A DNA stretch of 64,000 nt from CAZHUM01 sp046484045 (GCA_046484045.1 JAWOBZ010000080.1:35498-99497); one strand, 5' to 3'; positions 17,447 through 26,391 are shown, numbered from the stretch's first letter. Notes: generated by a model not told the origin, from the letters alone. Made by a program: numbers and translations.

Positions 17447-18958
17447 TTATAGAAGCGGGTACTCTTCCAGTGTAGTCAGATCGTTCGAGTAGCACTCCCG
17501 GATATCGTCTATACCCAGCCTGAGCATCACCATCCTTTCCAGACCGAGACCCCATGCGAGAACCGGATGTTCGATACCATGGGGCTTGGTGACCTCTTCT
17601 CTGAATATACCCGCCCCGCCCATCTCCAGGTAGTCGTCCTTGAATTTAGCGAACACCTCCAAGCTGGGCTCTGTGAACGGGAAGTAAGACGGTTTGACTT
17701 TCACGTCGTCGAATCCCATCTTTTTGTAGAATTCTTTCATCAGTCCGATCAGCATGTTAAGATTGGCCCCCTTCTCCATAACGATACCCTCTATCTGGAT
17801 GAACTGTGAAAGGTGGGTGGCATCAGTTGCCTCGCTCCTGAAATTCCAATCCAGCGAGAACGCCTTGACAGGAGGCTCCGTATGTTCTGATAAGTATTTG
17901 ATCGAGCTGACCGTGGTATGTGTCCTAAGAACGGCCCTCTGGGCTTCTTCCTTGCTCCACCTGTACCTCCAACCTTTCGACCTGCCGTCTCCACCGTCCT
18001 CGTGCATGCCCTTGATCTTCTCAACTATCTCACCCTGGATCTCTATCTTCTCCGGATGTTTCATGTAAAAAGTATCCTGCAGATCCCTTGCGGGATGGTC
18101 CTGGGGTATGAACAGCGCGTCCATGTTCCAGAAGGTAGGTTGAACGAAATCGTGCTTCATCTCGGTGAATCCCATGTCCAAAAAGACCCTCCTGACCTTC
18201 TCGATCTCCCTACGAACCGGATGTTTCTTTCCGCCGTATCTAGTGGGTGCGAAGGCGTGTATGTCATAGGATCTGATCTCGGCTTCCTTCCAAGCACCGG
18301 TCCTGATTATATCGGGAGTGAGCTGGGATATCTGCGGCCGGATCTCGATGCCCTGGTCCACGATCTTTTGCCCTTTATCTGTAAGTTTCACTGTTCGAGA
18401 TACCTGCTGTTTTTCATCGATTATTTCTTTCCTGGAAAGCAGTTTCTTTACCGTGTATTCGTCAACATCTTTTTCAGACAGTTCTCCCTCTTTGGCGAGT
18501 CTGAGTATCAATCTCTCGTCCTTTCCCTTCTCCTTCAGCGCCTTCCTACCCTTCTTTGTGAGCTCCAAGAACGTGTCTCCACCTTCCTTCCGCATATCCA
18601 CCCAGCCCTTGTCTTTGAGCCACCCGAGAGCGATCCCCGTCTTCTTTTTGTCGAGTCCGCTCTCTTCCTGCATCTCGGAGATGGTGCACCTTCCGCCCAC
18701 CTTGTCGATGTACTTCAAAGCGGTCCTTTCGGGAAGGTCTTTCTTCGCCATGCTCTTCTTAGCCAGTGAATAGAATTTGGTCACATCCTCATCTACTTCC
18801 ACAAGGGACTTTGAATTGAGCCACGAAACGGCGTTCATCACTTGGACCATCTGATCAAAGTCCCCGTTCTTTTGGATCTCTTCAGGGCTCCCCTCTCCAC
18901 CTATCTCTCCGAGAACGACGAGTACTTTTTTTTCCAGATGACTCAAATCATCAGACAT
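17447..18958 (-). CDS. pheS: Phenylalanyl-tRNA synthetase alpha subunit
   Basis: This is the catalytic subunit of the (alpha-beta)2 enzyme that charges tRNA-Phe. The 503-residue archaeal form has N-terminal winged-helix repeats (about 1-200) for tRNA binding, then the class II core. Motif 2 is in RTHTTVSSIKYL. FTEPSLEVF and the motif 3 segment GLGLERMVMLRLGI are clear. The beta subunit gene pheT is not next to it, so it must lie elsewhere. The gene ends eight bases from the convergent membrane protein gene. Confidence 0.95.
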   Translation of the reverse strand: MSDDLSHLEKKVLVVLGEIGGEGSPEEIQKNGDFDQMVQVMNAVSWLNSKSLVEVDEDVTKFYSLAKKSMAKKDLPERTALKYIDKVGGRCTISEMQEESGLDKKKTGIALGWLKDKGWVDMRKEGGDTFLELTKKGRKALKEKGKDERLILRLAKEGELSEKDVDEYTVKKLLSRKEIIDEKQQVSRTVKLTDKGQKIVDQGIEIRPQISQLTPDIIRTGAWKEAEIRSYDIHAFAPTRYGGKKHPVRREIEKVRRVFLDMGFTEMKHDFVQPTFWNMDALFIPQDHPARDLQDTFYMKHPEKIEIQGEIVEKIKGMHEDGGDGRSKGWRYRWSKEEAQRAVLRTHTTVSSIKYLSEHTEPPVKAFSLDWNFRSEATDATHLSQFIQIEGIVMEKGANLNMLIGLMKEFYKKMGFDDVKVKPSYFPFTEPSLEVFAKFKDDYLEMGGAGIFREEVTKPHGIEHPVLAWGLGLERMVMLRLGIDDIRECYSNDLTTLEEYPLL

Positions 18959-18995
18959 GGTACCTCTCTATTAACTGATTGAATATATATTTTTA

Positions 18996-20516
18996 TCAGA
19001 GCATCTCTCCGATTACTTTTTCTACGTCCCTGACCAACTCGCCGTTCACTATCGTCTCCTTGACGACATCTATATCTGGAGCCAACGGTCTGTCGGTTTC
19101 CAATGGAGGTACCTTAGCTCTTAATACCTCGTAAGCGGCTTTCACACCTTTGCCGGGCTCTAGCTCGTGAAATTCCAGACCCTGTGCCGCAGCTAGAAGT
19201 TCTATGGCTACGACGTACTCCACATTGTTAAGTATCTCCCTTGCCTGCCGGGCTGCGATGGTCCCCATGCTTACATGGTCCTCCTGCCCGGCTGAGGTTG
19301 GGATCGAATCAACGCTGGCGGGATGAGCTAGTACCTTGTTCTCGGAAACGAGTGAAGCAGCGGTGTACTGAGCTATCATGAAGCCGGAGTTCAAACCCGG
19401 GTCCTTCGTTAGAAACGGCGGTAGACCGCTCTCTTGTTCGAACATCAACTTGTCGGTGGTCCTCTCGGATATGTTGCCGATCTCTGCGATCGATGCGCCG
19501 AAGAAGTCCATGGCTAGTGCAACCGGCTGACCGTGAAAATTCCCTCCGGAGATTATGTCTCCATTTGGAAACACGAGAGGGTTATCGTTCGCGGAGTTCA
19601 TCTCGATAGATATGACCTTCTCTACGTAATCCATCGTGTCCCTGGCAACTCCGTAGACCTGGGGCATGCATCTCAGGGTGTAGGGATCCTGCACCTTCTC
19701 GCAGTCCTTGTGTGATTCGATTATCTCACTGCCCGTTGTGAGAAGTCTAAGATTCTTGGCACACGCTATCTGGCCGGGATGTGGTCTTACACTGTGTATC
19801 CTCTCGTCGAATGCAGTGGACGTACCTCTTAGAGCCTCCAAGCTCATGGCGCTTGCGATCTGTGCCGCTTTGAGAAGCTGCCTTGCATCCCTTATAGCCA
19901 GGGCGCCTATGGCGGTCATAACTTGTGTGCCGTTCAGAAGGGCTAGACCCTCTTTTGCCTTGAGTTTCAGCGTGTCTATACCGGCTCTCTCCATCGCTTC
20001 GTCGCCCGGCAGCAGTTCTCCTTTATAAACCGCCTCTCCCTCTCCGATCATCACCAAAGACATGTGTGCAAGCGGTGCTAGATCACCGGAGGCTCCCACA
20101 CTGCCCTTGCTGGGGATCACTGGGTGTACCTTCTTGTTCAGCATCTCGATAAGCGTTTCTATGACCTCGGGTCTCACTCCGCTGTATCCCTTGGCCAGAG
20201 TGTTAGCTCTGAGAAGCATCGTCCCTCTTACCACGTCCCTATCCAACGGCTCTCCCACTCCACTTGCATGACTCAGGATCAGATTTCTCTGCAGTTCTTC
20301 TGTCTTTTCTTTATCGATCTTGACGTTGGAAAGTTCACCGAAACCCGTGTTTATCCCGTAGACACTCTCATCGCCCTTTTGTGCCTTCTCCACTGTATCA
20401 CGGGAGTGATTTATTTTTACCAAACACTCATCGGATAGGGCGACCTCCTCGTCCAATCTCGCAGTACGATGTACGTCTAAAATACTCAAATTCTCTCCAT
20501 CTACAGTTACTGTCAT
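18996..20516 (-). CDS. hutH: Histidine ammonia-lyase
   Basis: This enzyme deaminates histidine to urocanate, the first step of histidine breakdown. The 506-residue protein carries the self-forming MIO cofactor triad Ala142-Ser143-Gly144 in GSVGASGDLAPLAHM, and the family segments YGINTGFGEL and SAGQEDHVSMG. The length is standard. No hutU, hutI or hutG follows here; dcd is next on the strand, so histidine use may depend on genes elsewhere. HutH is known from Thermoplasma and haloarchaea. Confidence 0.95.
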   Translation of the reverse strand: MTVTVDGENLSILDVHRTARLDEEVALSDECLVKINHSRDTVEKAQKGDESVYGINTGFGELSNVKIDKEKTEELQRNLILSHASGVGEPLDRDVVRGTMLLRANTLAKGYSGVRPEVIETLIEMLNKKVHPVIPSKGSVGASGDLAPLAHMSLVMIGEGEAVYKGELLPGDEAMERAGIDTLKLKAKEGLALLNGTQVMTAIGALAIRDARQLLKAAQIASAMSLEALRGTSTAFDERIHSVRPHPGQIACAKNLRLLTTGSEIIESHKDCEKVQDPYTLRCMPQVYGVARDTMDYVEKVISIEMNSANDNPLVFPNGDIISGGNFHGQPVALAMDFFGASIAEIGNISERTTDKLMFEQESGLPPFLTKDPGLNSGFMIAQYTAASLVSENKVLAHPASVDSIPTSAGQEDHVSMGTIAARQAREILNNVEYVVAIELLAAAQGLEFHELEPGKGVKAAYEVLRAKVPPLETDRPLAPDIDVVKETIVNGELVRDVEKVIGEML

Positions 20517-20564
20517 CGAAGGGTGATTGACAAGATATACTTTAAAATTCTCCCTATATTCATC

Positions 20565-21038
20565 CTATAGATTGACTCCTCTCTGTCCCTGATAGTTACC
20601 CGATCTTTCGGCGTAGGATTTCTCACTAGATGCATCCAACTTGTGTAACACCATCTGAGCGAAGGTCTCTCCGATGGGGACTTCTATTTCCTTGTGCGAG
20701 TTGAAGGCGCTCAGGGTTAGATTACCCTCGAAACCGGCGTCTATCATACCGAAGGATGCTAGGACTCCTTTACGCGCCCAAGTAGTTCTTATCCACAGCT
20801 CACCTGCAACATCGGGTGGGAATTTTACGTACTCCTTGGTGGAAACAGCGAACCAAGTGTAGCCCGGGATCACCGCTTTACCCTCTCTTTCCGACCTCCT
20901 ACCTTCGACGGAGATCTCATCTATGGTAAGATCATATCCGTTGGGCGTTAGATTCTCCTCTCTGTAGTCCTCGATCACCAGCGTTTTGTCGTCCAGCATC
21001 TTGGTTATTTGGGCATCGGATAGTATCATATTACTCAC
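20565..21038 (-). CDS. dcd: dCTP deaminase
   Basis: This 157-residue protein belongs to the dCTP deaminase/dUTPase trimeric family and would convert dCTP to dUTP, perhaps also hydrolysing it. The signature WIRTTWARKGVLAS, including the catalytic-region Arg, and GMIDAGFEGNLTLSAFN are present, as is the C-terminal YQGQRG segment. The family usually spans 150-200 residues. The start is a GTG (GTGAGTAATATG); the ATG three codons later is an alternative. It lies behind hutH in the same orientation but with its own short upstream region. Confidence 0.9.
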   Translation of the reverse strand: MSNMILSDAQITKMLDDKTLVIEDYREENLTPNGYDLTIDEISVEGRRSEREGKAVIPGYTWFAVSTKEYVKFPPDVAGELWIRTTWARKGVLASFGMIDAGFEGNLTLSAFNSHKEIEVPIGETFAQMVLHKLDASSEKSYAERSGNYQGQRGVNL

Positions 21039-21116
21039 CGAGAAACACGGTTATAGGAATCGGTTTTGTGCTAATCGATAAAGCTTATTAACGATGATGA
21101 TTTAAAGATTTCTCAT

Positions 21117-22667
21117 ATGTTAGATCCGGACTTTTTGGAAAAATTGAACGTCGAGAAGCTCCTATCCACTGCGAAAAACGGGGACTACGAATCCAAAAAG
21201 TTCGCTATCAAAGCGCTTGGTATGTTGAAAGAGGAAAGAAGTGTCGACATTCTGAGAGAGATCGCTTGGAACAGCGAGTACACCTTGATCAGAGGCAATG
21301 CCATCTGGGCGCTTGGTGAGATAGGTAGTACCGAGGACGCTTCGGATCTAAAACACCTGGCACTCTATGATGTGGATGAAAGTATAAGGATCAGTTCGAT
21401 AAAGGCACTAGGCTACATCGGTGATAAGTCGGTCATAAGGGACCTGATCAATCTGGTGGTTCACGACCCGTCTAAAAATGTGCGTTTGGCTGCTGCATGG
21501 GCGTGTTCTGAATTGGATCCCGATATGTCTTTGAAAGAGATAATACCGTGGTTGAAGAAACCGGATGCGGAAGTTAGAGGGTACGCCGCTGAAGCGATGG
21601 GTATGATACAAACGGATACTTCTTTAAAATATCTCATACGTGCTTTGAAAGATGAGAAAGTGGTCGTTAGACGGGCCGCAGCTAGGTCCCTGGGACAGAT
21701 CGGCTCTGAAGAGGCGGTTCCCGCCCTGGTCGAGTGCCTCAACGATGTGGATGATAGGGTGAGAAGGGCTGCGGTCAAATCCATGGGCGAGATAGGTTCT
21801 GACCAAGCGGTACCAGATCTGATAGAATCCCTTCGTAAAAGTGGGGACCGGATATTCAAAGGCATGGTGGTATGGTCTCTTGGAATCATCGGAGATGATA
21901 GAGCAGCAAACATTCTAAACGAACTGCTCATCCACGACGAATATATAATAAGAAAATCGGCCATCTGGGCACTGGGTGAGATATGCTGTACCGATCATAT
22001 CGAGGGGCTCATCGAGGGGCTCTATGACAAACGAGACGATATGAGGAAAGAAGCGGCAGAAGCACTGGGTAAACTCGGTGATCGCAGGGCGGTTTTCGAG
22101 CTTCTTCGTGCTCTGAATTATCATGATCCAGGCGTGAGAAAAGATGCCGCTTATGCCCTGGGTGTGCTCGGGGAAGATATCGCCGTTAAATACTTGAAGG
22201 CATTGTTATCGGACCCATCTCCACAGGTCAGAAAGGAGACTGTGATAGCTCTCGGTAAGATAGGTAACGAATCACCAGTCACCGACCTTATACGTTTGCT
22301 CTACTACGATGATCGGCAGTTAAGGCAGTGTGCCGCCTGGGCTCTTGGCTGCATCGGTGACGAGATGGCGGTCGCGGACCTCGTAACTATATTGAAGGAC
22401 GAGGGCCCGCATGTAAGGGGTGAGGCGGTAAAAGCGCTGGGCAAGATCGGTGATCCAGATGCTTTGGAAAATCTGATCGATGTTTTAAGTGACGACAATA
22501 GATGGGTAAGAAAATACGCGGTAAGGGCTCTCGCCGAGATCGGGGGTGAAAAATCGATGATGAGTTTGATAAGAGCATTCAATCAACAACCTCCGTGGCT
22601 AATGGACGATATCTTGGAATCCCTCTTTATTTTAGAAAAGAAACATTATTCAGGGAAGAGAGTGTGA
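21117..22667 (+). CDS. HEAT-repeat (PBS lyase-type) scaffold protein
   Basis: The 516-residue protein is built almost entirely of about sixteen 31-residue HEAT-like repeats. Each ends in a pattern such as AAWALGEIG, AARSLGQIG or AVKALGKIG, and starts with a D/E-x-x-V-R turn. Such proteins fold as an alpha solenoid and bind other proteins or cofactor-bearing partners. No enzymatic motif is present. It is followed six bases later by a transporter gene, suggesting cotranscription. The partner is not evident from sequence. Confidence 0.85.
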   Translation: MLDPDFLEKLNVEKLLSTAKNGDYESKKFAIKALGMLKEERSVDILREIAWNSEYTLIRGNAIWALGEIGSTEDASDLKHLALYDVDESIRISSIKALGYIGDKSVIRDLINLVVHDPSKNVRLAAAWACSELDPDMSLKEIIPWLKKPDAEVRGYAAEAMGMIQTDTSLKYLIRALKDEKVVVRRAAARSLGQIGSEEAVPALVECLNDVDDRVRRAAVKSMGEIGSDQAVPDLIESLRKSGDRIFKGMVVWSLGIIGDDRAANILNELLIHDEYIIRKSAIWALGEICCTDHIEGLIEGLYDKRDDMRKEAAEALGKLGDRRAVFELLRALNYHDPGVRKDAAYALGVLGEDIAVKYLKALLSDPSPQVRKETVIALGKIGNESPVTDLIRLLYYDDRQLRQCAAWALGCIGDEMAVADLVTILKDEGPHVRGEAVKALGKIGDPDALENLIDVLSDDNRWVRKYAVRALAEIGGEKSMMSLIRAFNQQPPWLMDDILESLFILEKKHYSGKRV

Positions 22668-22673
22668 TGTCGA

Positions 22674-23621
22674 TTGAAAGTCGTTGACAAAACTAAACCT
22701 ATAGAGCGATTGAGTTCTAAATACATCACCGTTCTCGTCTTCTCGATGGTGCTCTGGGGCCTTTCTTTTCCCGCCATCAAATTGGCTCTCGAGGAAGTCG
22801 ATCCCATAACTCTGGGCTTGATGCGGACCCTTTTCGGTGCCATCCCGTTCTCTATAGTCGTGTTCAAAAAACTCGGCACCAAGTACGTGTTGAGATCCTT
22901 GAAAGAAGACCCTTATCCCTTCACTGCCATCGCACTCTTTCAATTCTTCTTACCGTTAGCGGCTCAGAACGTCGGTATGAACATGATGGCCCCGGAGACC
23001 GCCGCATCACTCAGCTCAATCATCCAAGCAACATCCCCCATATTCGGCCTGTTCTTATCCGCTATGATATTAAAAGAGTACATCGGATTGAAAAAGGCCT
23101 TCGGAGCTGCGATAGCCCTGAGTGGAACGATCTTGTTGGTCACTAGAGGTGGGGTCGTTCTCAGCGGGTCTGATTTCACCGGAAATATGCTTCTTCTAGC
23201 CAGCGCGGTTTTCTATTCGATTTCGGGGGTCATAACCAAGCAGGCATTGAATAAACACGAGCCCGAGAAGGTGATAACCCTCGCCTTGATCTTATCATCC
23301 CTATTCTTCTTGCCAACGGCACTTCTTACCGAGAATATTCATAATTTAGCTTCCGTATCTGTTTTCAGCTGGACGCTGATGGCTTACCTAGGGATCATAT
23401 GTACTGGGATAGCTCTTTTCTTATGGTATGTAGTCTTGAAAAAGAACCAGCTCTCCAAGCAGATACTGTTCACTTACTTGATCCCCCTCTTCGGAACCGG
23501 CTTTTCTCACATCTTCCTCGGTGAAAGCATGGGAGTGAAAACCGCCCTTTTCGGTATTGTCATTATCGCCGGGATATCCATAGCCCAGTACGAAAAAAAA
23601 CGTGAAGCTGAAGATGGATGA
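22674..23621 (+). CDS. EamA/DMT-family transporter
   Basis: This 315-residue integral membrane protein has about ten hydrophobic helices arranged as two EamA halves. The pattern VLWGLSFPAIKLALE in the first helix and the paired ETAASLSSIIQATSPIFG segment are typical. Members export or import small metabolites such as amino acids or nucleotides; the substrate is not predictable. The TTG start is chosen because the alternative ATG seven bases upstream is in another frame and quickly stops. It follows the HEAT gene closely. Confidence 0.85.
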   Translation: MKVVDKTKPIERLSSKYITVLVFSMVLWGLSFPAIKLALEEVDPITLGLMRTLFGAIPFSIVVFKKLGTKYVLRSLKEDPYPFTAIALFQFFLPLAAQNVGMNMMAPETAASLSSIIQATSPIFGLFLSAMILKEYIGLKKAFGAAIALSGTILLVTRGGVVLSGSDFTGNMLLLASAVFYSISGVITKQALNKHEPEKVITLALILSSLFFLPTALLTENIHNLASVSVFSWTLMAYLGIICTGIALFLWYVVLKKNQLSKQILFTYLIPLFGTGFSHIFLGESMGVKTALFGIVIIAGISIAQYEKKREAEDG

Positions 23622-23627
23622 TCGATG

Positions 23628-23720
23628 TTATCTACAGCACGAGTGACCGCAACTGGGACAAAGCCAACATCCTTCACGCGGTTGAAGTTCTTCTCCACAT
23701 TTAGGGCATTCTATCTCCAT
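23628..23720 (-). CDS. 30-residue zinc-ribbon microprotein
   Basis: A 30-codon frame encodes MEIECPKCGEELQPREG followed by CWLCPSCGHSCCR. It has a CPKC pair, a CPSC pair and extra Cys/His residues, giving a complete treble-clef or ribbon-type zinc site. The pattern GCxxCPxCGxSxC resembles the C-terminal zinc ribbon of B12-dependent ribonucleotide reductases and small archaeal ribbon proteins. It ends six bases from the convergent transporter gene. Because it is so short, the call rests on the dense, well-spaced cysteines. Confidence 0.6.
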   Translation of the reverse strand: MEIECPKCGEELQPREGCWLCPSCGHSCCR

Positions 23721-23780
23721 GTTAAACGATGATCATCAAGATATATAAGTCTAAAATAGGGTGGGTAGGGTGAAAGTAGT

Positions 23781-25082
23781 TTAAGAAACAATTACAACTG
23801 AAATGTCGTTGACGTTCGTGTTGCTTTCGAACTCGATGGAATCACCCAACTCATCGAAGAAAATCTCAGTTTGATGTTCGTTAAGAGCTTTTTCTGCGTT
23901 CAGTGAGGAACGGTATATGGTCATACCATCGGCTATAGCTCCCGATTTTCCCACCCCATCCACACCGTCTGTATCTATACTTGCCACGACTATGTCCCTT
24001 CCTCTTATCTCTTGGGCAAAACTTAGAACGAACTCCCTGTTCGGTCCGCCTTTCAACTCTGTATCCATCTTTTTTTTCATCTCCACCGTCATCTCACCAC
24101 CGATTATCAGTGCCGCCGGTGTTTTTATCGGGTTGCCGCTTTTCTGTATCTCCACAGCTATACTTGCCAGAGGTTTCGCCACCTCGGTCGCTATACCCTG
24201 ATTCTCCGATGTCAAAAGCCAGTTGGTAAGGTTTTTACTTTCTGCAACGGCTTTTACTTTCTGGAGCGCGATCATGTTGCTCCCCACGAGGAAGTTATTC
24301 GCTTCGACCCTCTTCGGTGTCTCTTCTATCTCACCGCTCTTACCCATGGAAAGATGGACCCTGATAGATTCTGATACTTTATCCCACAAGTCATATCTCT
24401 TTATGACCGCCACCGCATCTCCATATGTAGATGGATCTGCAACGGTGGGACCGGATGCCACATCGGTCAGCTCATCTCCTACCACGTCGGAGATGATGAG
24501 AGAAATTATTTGATTTCCGTCACTGCACAAATCAGCTGACCTTCCACCTTTCACCTTGGATAGATGTTTTCTCACCGTGTTGATCTCACTGACGTTGGCA
24601 CCGCTCTCCAACATCATCTCATTCAGTTCTATAATATCTTTGAGTTCGATATCGTCGTGGGGTAACGTGTAGAGTGATGATCCGCCTCCGGATACCAAGA
24701 AGATGATAATGCTGTTCTGTGCGGAACTTATCTTATCGTATATCTCTTTGGAATGTCTAATATTTTCTTCTGAAGGGAGTGGGTGCGTACCGGATCTCAC
24801 TTCCACGTTTAGATCCCCTGCATCCATGTGTTTTTTATTGGTGATGATAAGCCCGTCATCTATTTCGAGCTCTGAGAAGGGTTTCGCCATGGGCACGGAG
24901 GACTTTCCTATACCGAACAGCAGGATCTTATCGTAAGAATCTAACTCGAATGTTTCGTCTTTGACTTTTAAAACGTTATCTTCGATGGATATACTATCTT
25001 CAACTAATTTCTCTGGATCGGCTCCTTTTACACCTGCCATGAGCATCTCGATCGCTATCTCTCGCATCTCCGGAATTTCCAT
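23781..25082 (-). CDS. gckA: Glycerate 2-kinase (MOFRL family)
   Basis: This enzyme phosphorylates D-glycerate to 2-phosphoglycerate, as in the non-phosphorylative Entner-Doudoroff route of Thermoplasmatota. The protein of about 433 residues shows the GIGKSSVPMAKPFSEL segment, FLVSGGGSSL, the NTVRKHLSKVKGGRSA stretch, and the C-terminal MOFRL region around ASIDTDGVDG. The ATG reading MEIPEMREIAIEM is preferred over an upstream in-frame codon. It stands alone downstream of the tRNA-Arg hairpin field. Confidence 0.92.
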   Translation of the reverse strand: MEIPEMREIAIEMLMAGVKGADPEKLVEDSISIEDNVLKVKDETFELDSYDKILLFGIGKSSVPMAKPFSELEIDDGLIITNKKHMDAGDLNVEVRSGTHPLPSEENIRHSKEIYDKISSAQNSIIIFLVSGGGSSLYTLPHDDIELKDIIELNEMMLESGANVSEINTVRKHLSKVKGGRSADLCSDGNQIISLIISDVVGDELTDVASGPTVADPSTYGDAVAVIKRYDLWDKVSESIRVHLSMGKSGEIEETPKRVEANNFLVGSNMIALQKVKAVAESKNLTNWLLTSENQGIATEVAKPLASIAVEIQKSGNPIKTPAALIIGGEMTVEMKKKMDTELKGGPNREFVLSFAQEIRGRDIVVASIDTDGVDGVGKSGAIADGMTIYRSSLNAEKALNEHQTEIFFDELGDSIEFESNTNVNDISVVIVS

Positions 25083-25142
25083 ATCACGAGTGGTAATTAC
25101 AAGTAGCAAAAATATTTTGTGTTCTTTTATCTATCGATGTTG

Positions 25143-25482
25143 AACGAGCTCGTCCAAAAATCACCGGAGATTTTTCTAAAGCTCTTTAAAATCAAAGATT
25201 TCAAACGAGCTTATCAGAAATCAAAGATTTCTAAATGCTCGTTAAAACAAGTTGAACGAGCTTCACAAAATGCTAACGCATTTTCTTCGCCTGCCAAAAC
25301 AAGTTTGGCAGACCCGGGGGGATTCTGGTCACAATCACTCGCTTTGCTCGTGATTCTAACCGCTCGTGAAGCAAAGCTACACCCCCTGCTCGGAATTGTT
25401 CACTAAGTTCACAATTCCAACCGTTCATCTATTTTTCCAAAATAGACTCACGAACCCAAGGGTTCTCACCCCCTCACATAAA
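25143..25482. repeat. Array of small hairpins and tRNA-Arg 3'-end fragments
   Basis: This gene-free stretch contains at least eight hairpins: 25156-25175, 25189-25201, 25216-25232 (loop AAA), 25267-25284, 25291-25311, 25333-25355, 25392-25418 and 25429-25445 (loop TCC). Two of them (25333, 25392) have a symmetric TC/TC internal mismatch, GA/GA on the minus strand, two base pairs from a three-base loop. The tRNA-Arg 3' end AACGAGCT recurs at 25143, 25203 and 25253, and CGGGGGGATTC recurs at 25315. Reading frames through it are accidental. Confidence 0.75.
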
Positions 25483-25556
25483 CGAGCTCGGGGGGATTCG
25501 AACCCCCGTCCATGGCTCCGAAGGCCATAAGGATATCCAGACTACCCTACGAGCCC
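25483..25556 (-). tRNA. tRNA-Arg (anticodon TCG)
   Basis: The cloverleaf folds with acceptor GGGCTCG against CGAGCTC (one G-T pair). The anticodon stem ATGGC/GCCAT encloses CTTCGGA with anticodon TCG. The T arm is GGGGG/CCCCC around TTCGAAT. It reads CGA-type arginine codons. No CCA is encoded. Its 3' side (lower coordinates) carries copies of its own end and a hairpin array. Confidence 0.93.
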
Positions 25557-25630
25557 AGAAATGATATAAATCTATGAAGGGACTCATAACCGTCCATGTA
25601 TTAATAATTTTAATTTATTATTTTTAATTT

Positions 25631-25768
25631 ATGGGATGTTCCACGCTATCTTATACGGACGCTATACATCTAGCCACTGCACTAATGGCTGATTGTGATG
25701 TTTTGTATACTGGTGATCCAATTTTTAAAGATATAGATGAGATCGAAAACGTAGTTATCCCATGCTAG
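25631..25768 (+). pseudogene. Truncated VapC (PIN domain C-terminal fragment)
   Basis: A 45-codon frame contains DAIHLATALMADCDVLYTGD followed by PIFKDIDEIENVVIPC. This is the C-terminal third of a PIN-domain toxin: the DAIHLATA helix and the YTGDPIF strand with its metal-binding Asp are clear. The N-terminal half with the first catalytic Asp is missing, so this is a remnant. It lies between tRNA-Arg and the HIT gene, in a segment rich in tRNA scars and TA modules, which points to decay of an earlier insertion. Confidence 0.7.
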
Positions 25769-25772
25769 TTCA

Positions 25773-26213
25773 TCAAAGCAGCGCCCGGATATCCTCCGCT
25801 ACCTTATCCAACTGCTCCCTTTCCCTGCGAATAAAATGTTTTTTCTTATCGTATTTGAACTCGAAGCCATCTCCCTCGAATCTCGGTACTAGGATGAGGT
25901 GATGATGGAAAATCTCCTGACCGGCTTCTTCACCGTCAGCTATGAACCAATTTATGCCTTCACTCTTGTAATCCGATCTTATTATGGCATCCGATACTTT
26001 TCTAGCGATCTTGGTAATATGAAGGTGGGTTTCTTCATCCAGATCCTTCAGATAGGGTATGTGCTTTTTAGGTATGACCACCATCTGACCATCGTTAACT
26101 GGATAAAGATCCGGGAAGACTATCACTTTGTCATCTTCGTATACCAGGCTGACCGGTGATTTCCCTTCTACTATCCTGCAGAACACACATTTAGACTCAT
26201 CTTCTTTCGTCAT
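25773..26213 (-). CDS. HIT-family hydrolase
   Basis: This histidine-triad protein of about 146 residues has the zinc-type N-terminal CVFCRIVEG, YEDDKVIVFPDLYP and the triad region EIFHHHLILVPR. HIT proteins hydrolyse nucleotide phosphoramidates or dinucleoside polyphosphates. The usual H-x-H-x-H reads H-H-H-L-I here, so the middle catalytic His is kept but the third His is Ile. The ATG giving MTKEDESKC is chosen because it lies eight bases behind the stop of the small membrane gene. The longer form would overlap that gene. Confidence 0.85.
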   Translation of the reverse strand: MTKEDESKCVFCRIVEGKSPVSLVYEDDKVIVFPDLYPVNDGQMVVIPKKHIPYLKDLDEETHLHITKIARKVSDAIIRSDYKSEGINWFIADGEEAGQEIFHHHLILVPRFEGDGFEFKYDKKKHFIRREREQLDKVAEDIRALL

Positions 26214-26220
26214 GATATCA

Positions 26221-26340
26221 TCAAACTCCTTTTTGATCACCCAATTCATGGTATGTCGTCATCCCTCCGTAGATGACCCCAGCTATGCCCATTATGATGA
26301 TTATGGCGCCTATAATCAAGTTAATAGATCTGCCCGCCAT
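26221..26340 (-). CDS. 39-residue single-span membrane microprotein
   Basis: The frame reads MAGRSINLIIGAIIIIMGIA followed by GVIYGGMTTYHELGDQKGV. It has a short basic start, one strong hydrophobic helix with small residues, and a polar tail. Its stop is eight bases before the HIT start, which suggests an operon and translational coupling. No family function is claimed; small glycine-rich single-span proteins of this kind are common in archaea. Support is the hydrophobic profile and the tight spacing. Confidence 0.5.
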   Translation of the reverse strand: MAGRSINLIIGAIIIIMGIAGVIYGGMTTYHELGDQKGV

Positions 26341-26391
26341 GGTATCATACCAATTAACTCAAAATATATTAAGTCTCCTAAAAAAATAATG

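Noticed and set aside
17918..18769. Long plus-strand frame (283 codons) over pheS
   Set aside because: It is antisense to a clear PheRS alpha gene and shows only codon-shadow composition rich in Leu/Pro/Ser.
21090..21116. C/D-box small RNA (GATGATGA)
   Set aside because: A C-box-like string is present, but no D box or second box at the right distance.
25119..25406. Plus-strand frame of 95 codons upstream of tRNA-Arg
   Set aside because: It consists wholly of hairpins and tRNA-end repeats and has no protein pattern.
25143..25482. Possible CRISPR array next to tRNA-Arg
   Set aside because: The repeated units are short (8-11 bases), irregularly spaced and separated by self-complementary sequence, not unique spacers; no cas genes are present.
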